This document shows, piece after piece, positions 6,319 through 7,793 of a stretch of 7,793 nucleotides of DNA. A program made the translations under genes and the position numbers. The stretch spans positions 1 through 7,793 of the forward strand of contig DAIAVG010000063.1 in NCBI GenBank assembly GCA_027445725.1, read 5' to 3'. Each line of letters opens with the position of its first letter. Within the stretch, counting starts at the first letter, position 1. The DNA comes from Acidithiobacillus sp. (GTDB taxonomy: Bacteria; Pseudomonadota; Gammaproteobacteria; Acidithiobacillales; Acidithiobacillaceae). A model generated the notes under the pieces. It ran no database searches, was not told the origin of the DNA, and saw only the letters and a list, made by a program, of their open reading frames with translations.

Positions 6319-7344
6319 ATGGCAAAACGTTTTTGCTGCCCAAACTGTTTCGGCGACCGCGCTCTGATGGAAGAGATATTTCCTTCTCTTAATCCTGTCT
6401 CCGGGGCTTGTAGTTTTTGCGGAATGACCAATACTCAACTTGTCGAGCCTGGCAGTCTTACCAACTATTTCGAGCTGCTGGTCAATGCCTACGAGCGGAA
6501 TGAGAATGGTAAATTTTTGGTTGAGTGGATGAAGGAAGATTGGGAGCTATTTAGCCATCCTCTTATGGATACCGCCCATGCCAAGGAGTTGCTCGCAGAA
6601 ATTCTAAATAATGGGGAGATCGTGCGGCACGCCTTTATCCCAACGCCGAATTCTGATAGTGATGGCATCTCGAAATGGGACACATTGCGGAATCAGCTAA
6701 TGTACACGAATCGATGGTTTCTCGATGTGGCCATTGACTTTGATCGTCTTCGTGATCTGTTGGATATGCTATTGGCAAAGGACTTGCCAACCCGATGGTA
6801 TCGTGCACGGATCTGCTCAGAAGAAGAGGTATTCACAATCGAAAATATGGGGGCGCCACCAAGGCGGCGAGCTTCACACGGCAGGGCGAATCCAGCGGGT
6901 ATCCCGTATCTCTATCTTGGGTCGAGCCCTGATACGGCTACAGCTGAGATTAGGCCGCATACAGGGGAGGTTGCCTGTGTCGCGGATTTTACGATCCCTG
7001 CAATCAAGGCTGTGGATTTGCGCAATCCGCGGAAACTTGTTTCACCTTTTATTCTGACTGATGCGAGTGCTATTGCGCAATTGCGCGCTGACTTGCCTTT
7101 TCTTGAACGCCTGGGCGAGGAGCTTACGAGGCCTGTTCAACCTGCGGGGGCTGCGATTGATTACATTCCAAGCCAGTATCTGTGCGAATTTATCAAGAAG
7201 AGTGGGTTCGACGGGGTTGTCTATCGTAGTTCCGTCAGCGACGGAATAAATATGGCGCTTTTTGCCCCAGCCCGTGCTGTCGGTGGAAGCGTAACGCGTT
7301 ACAAGGTATCCAAGGTATCGGTTGAAGTGATAGCTGCTGCCTAG
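6319..7344 (+). CDS. Zinc-ribbon HEPN/RES-domain protein, candidate NAD+-phosphorylase effector
   Basis: A 341-aa cytoplasmic protein. Residues 6-34 hold a zinc-ribbon-like CCPNC...CSFC pattern (Cys6/7, Cys10, Cys31, Cys34). Residues about 40-150 are helical, as in the HEPN/RES N-terminal domain; I see no clear Rx4-6H RNase motif there. Residues about 155-320 form a RES domain: WYRAR (Arg162), GRANPAGIPYLYLGSSPDTATAE (Glu210) and FDGVVYRSS (Ser304/305), so the Arg-Glu-Ser set that names the family is present. Known RES toxins such as MbcT degrade NAD+ by phosphorolysis and are held in check by Xre-type antitoxins; no such antitoxin gene is visible beside this one. ATG 6319 lies 5 nt after the sce7725 stop with GAGG close upstream. 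An in-frame GTG at 6310 would overlap that stop as GTGA and is an alternative. NAD+ degradation and a defence role are inferred from the domain and context. Confidence 0.82.
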   Translation: MAKRFCCPNCFGDRALMEEIFPSLNPVSGACSFCGMTNTQLVEPGSLTNYFELLVNAYERNENGKFLVEWMKEDWELFSHPLMDTAHAKELLAEILNNGEIVRHAFIPTPNSDSDGISKWDTLRNQLMYTNRWFLDVAIDFDRLRDLLDMLLAKDLPTRWYRARICSEEEVFTIENMGAPPRRRASHGRANPAGIPYLYLGSSPDTATAEIRPHTGEVACVADFTIPAIKAVDLRNPRKLVSPFILTDASAIAQLRADLPFLERLGEELTRPVQPAGAAIDYIPSQYLCEFIKKSGFDGVVYRSSVSDGINMALFAPARAVGGSVTRYKVSKVSVEVIAAA

Positions 7345-7544
7345 AGCAAATGTACGAGTCATCTGCGCATCCCAAGAGACATTATTGTACATCAGTCACG
7401 ATGGCAGCTCCTGGCGTCTCGTGCAGTAGCGCACGCGAATCAAGGCGCCCTCACCCACCCGCCTCCCGCCAGTATTTCAGGCGCAGATAAGCCTTCTGGA
7501 CTGAGCAAGCTCTTACGGATTATCCCCCCAACCCTTGATCTATA

Positions 7545-7576
7545 CCCTCTCAGAATTCCATCTGAGAGGGTTTTTT
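7545..7576 (+). terminator. Intrinsic terminator/hairpin overlapping the trbF ribosome site
   Basis: CCCTCTCAGA (7545-7554) and TCTGAGAGGG (7561-7570) pair perfectly over 10 bp with a 6-nt loop ATTCCA, followed by T6 (7571-7576). It would end transcripts from the RES cassette. The rest of the gap from 7345 shows no gene or convincing promoter. The 3' arm ends in GAGAGGG, which lies 7 nt before the ATG of trbF, so the folded hairpin would also hide that ribosome site. Confidence 0.8.
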
Positions 7577-7577
7577 C

Positions 7578-7646
7578 ATGTCGAGTAATCCCGACTATCT
7601 GGCCGCGCGCCAGGAATGGCTTGAGCGTTTGTCAAACAGCGTTTAA
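7578..7646 (+). pseudogene. trbF: TrbF 5' fragment, cut by an IS21-family element
   Basis: VirB8-like inner-membrane subunit of the Trb secretion channel; only its beginning is left here. From ATG 7578 the frame gives MSSNPDYLAARQEWLER and then leaves the family pattern exactly at 7630, where the insertion-sequence end begins. The frame then picks up a few foreign codons and stops at TAA 7644-7646. NP-YLAAR-EW-ER is the usual opening of TrbF proteins, and trbF is the gene expected after trbL in a Ti-type operon. GAGAGGG in the hairpin arm upstream acts as the likely ribosome site. The remainder of trbF should lie beyond the far end of the insertion, outside the window. The identification rests on 17 residues plus gene order. 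Confidence 0.62.
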
Positions 7647-7680
7647 AAATGACCAGGTAACAGCGTCTAATTTTGACCAG
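7637..7680. repeat. IS21-type multiple terminal repeats
   Basis: CAGCGTTTAAAAATGACCAG (7637-7656) and CAGCGTCTAATTTTGACCAG (7661-7680) are direct repeats identical at 16 of 20 positions. Such repeated blocks near the ends are transposase-binding sites in IS21-family elements. Confidence 0.75.
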
Positions 7681-7682
7681 GG

Positions 7683-7793
7683 TTAGAGGGGGTGGCTACG
7701 GCGTTTTTTGAACCGGTAAGAATCGTTTCCGGTCTCCAGAATGTCGCAGTGATGGGTCAGCCGATCGAGAAGCGCCGTAGTCATTTTGGCGTC
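7683..7793 (-). CDS. istB: IS21 helper ATPase IstB, C-terminal part
   Basis: AAA+ ATPase that assists the IstA transposase by selecting and remodelling target DNA. Only the last 36 residues are in the window, reading from 7793 down to the stop at 7685-7683. They read [20 protein letters not shown], then [12 protein letters not shown] and SHPL, the characteristic IstB C-terminus ([20 protein letters not shown]). The frame is open to the window edge. The gene points away from the IS end at 7630, that is, its 3' end faces that terminus, as usual for istB in the istA-istB operon. Confidence 0.88.
   Translation of the reverse strand, partial: DAKMTTALLDRLTHHCDILETGNDSYRFKKRRSHPL

Larger units (their letters stand above)
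7630..7793 (-). mobile_element. IS21-family insertion sequence, right end (partial)
   Basis: The end begins TGTCAAACAGCG at 7630, with the TG dinucleotide usual for IS21 termini. It contains two copies of a terminal repeat with a 24-bp spacing, and carries the 3' end of istB on the minus strand 37 nt inside the repeats' outer edge. The element runs off the window, so the other end, istA and the target duplication cannot be seen. Confidence 0.82.

Noticed and set aside
7350..7392. ATGTAC...GTACAT inverted repeat after the RES gene
   Set aside because: Only 6 bp with a 31-nt gap; expected by chance.
1..7793. CRISPR array, tRNA or rRNA genes, attachment site, replication origin
   Set aside because: No regularly spaced repeats, cloverleaf with acceptor stem, or iterons were found on reading the window; flanking direct repeats of the cargo were also not found by eye.

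Overview
The window is a piece of a conjugative element (plasmid or integrative conjugative element) from a proteobacterium. It carries part of a P-type (Ti/Trb-like) mating-pair-formation operon: trbJ (its start lies outside the window), an entry-exclusion lipoprotein in the trbK position, trbL, and the first codons of trbF. This is the trbJ-trbK-trbL-trbF order of Ti-type trb operons. The host species cannot be fixed from the sequence; moderate-to-high GC and the Trb proteins fit beta-, gamma- or acidithiobacillus-type proteobacteria.

Positions 1-2740 hold the compact transfer genes. Positions 2741-4156 hold small accessory genes that I do not recognise from standard Trb sets: a 163-aa protein with a charged N-terminus and membrane segments, a roughly 98-aa soluble protein, what looks like the N-terminal stub of an AbiEii-type nucleotidyltransferase, and a 99-aa exported protein. 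A perfect -35-like hexamer just after trbL suggests a separate promoter here.

Positions 4291-7344 hold the most interesting part, a tight co-directional cassette: an optional 64-aa small ORF, then an sce7726-family protein (candidate PD-(D/E)XK nuclease fold), an sce7725-family protein, and a zinc-ribbon/HEPN-RES protein with the R, E and S residues of the RES NAD+-phosphorylase family. The last three genes are separated by only 5 nt each, on the start codons I prefer. Their location inside a transfer operon and the effector-like domains suggest a cargo defence or toxin-type system. The function is inferred, not shown.

Positions 7345-7577 are non-coding and end in a perfect 10-bp hairpin plus T6. 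The hairpin looks like the cassette's intrinsic terminator, and its 3' arm also contains the likely ribosome-binding site of trbF. trbF reads for about 17 codons and is then cut by the end of an IS21-family insertion sequence (multiple terminal repeats, istB 3' end on the minus strand) that runs off the window. At this locus conjugation is therefore probably damaged, unless trbF function is supplied elsewhere.
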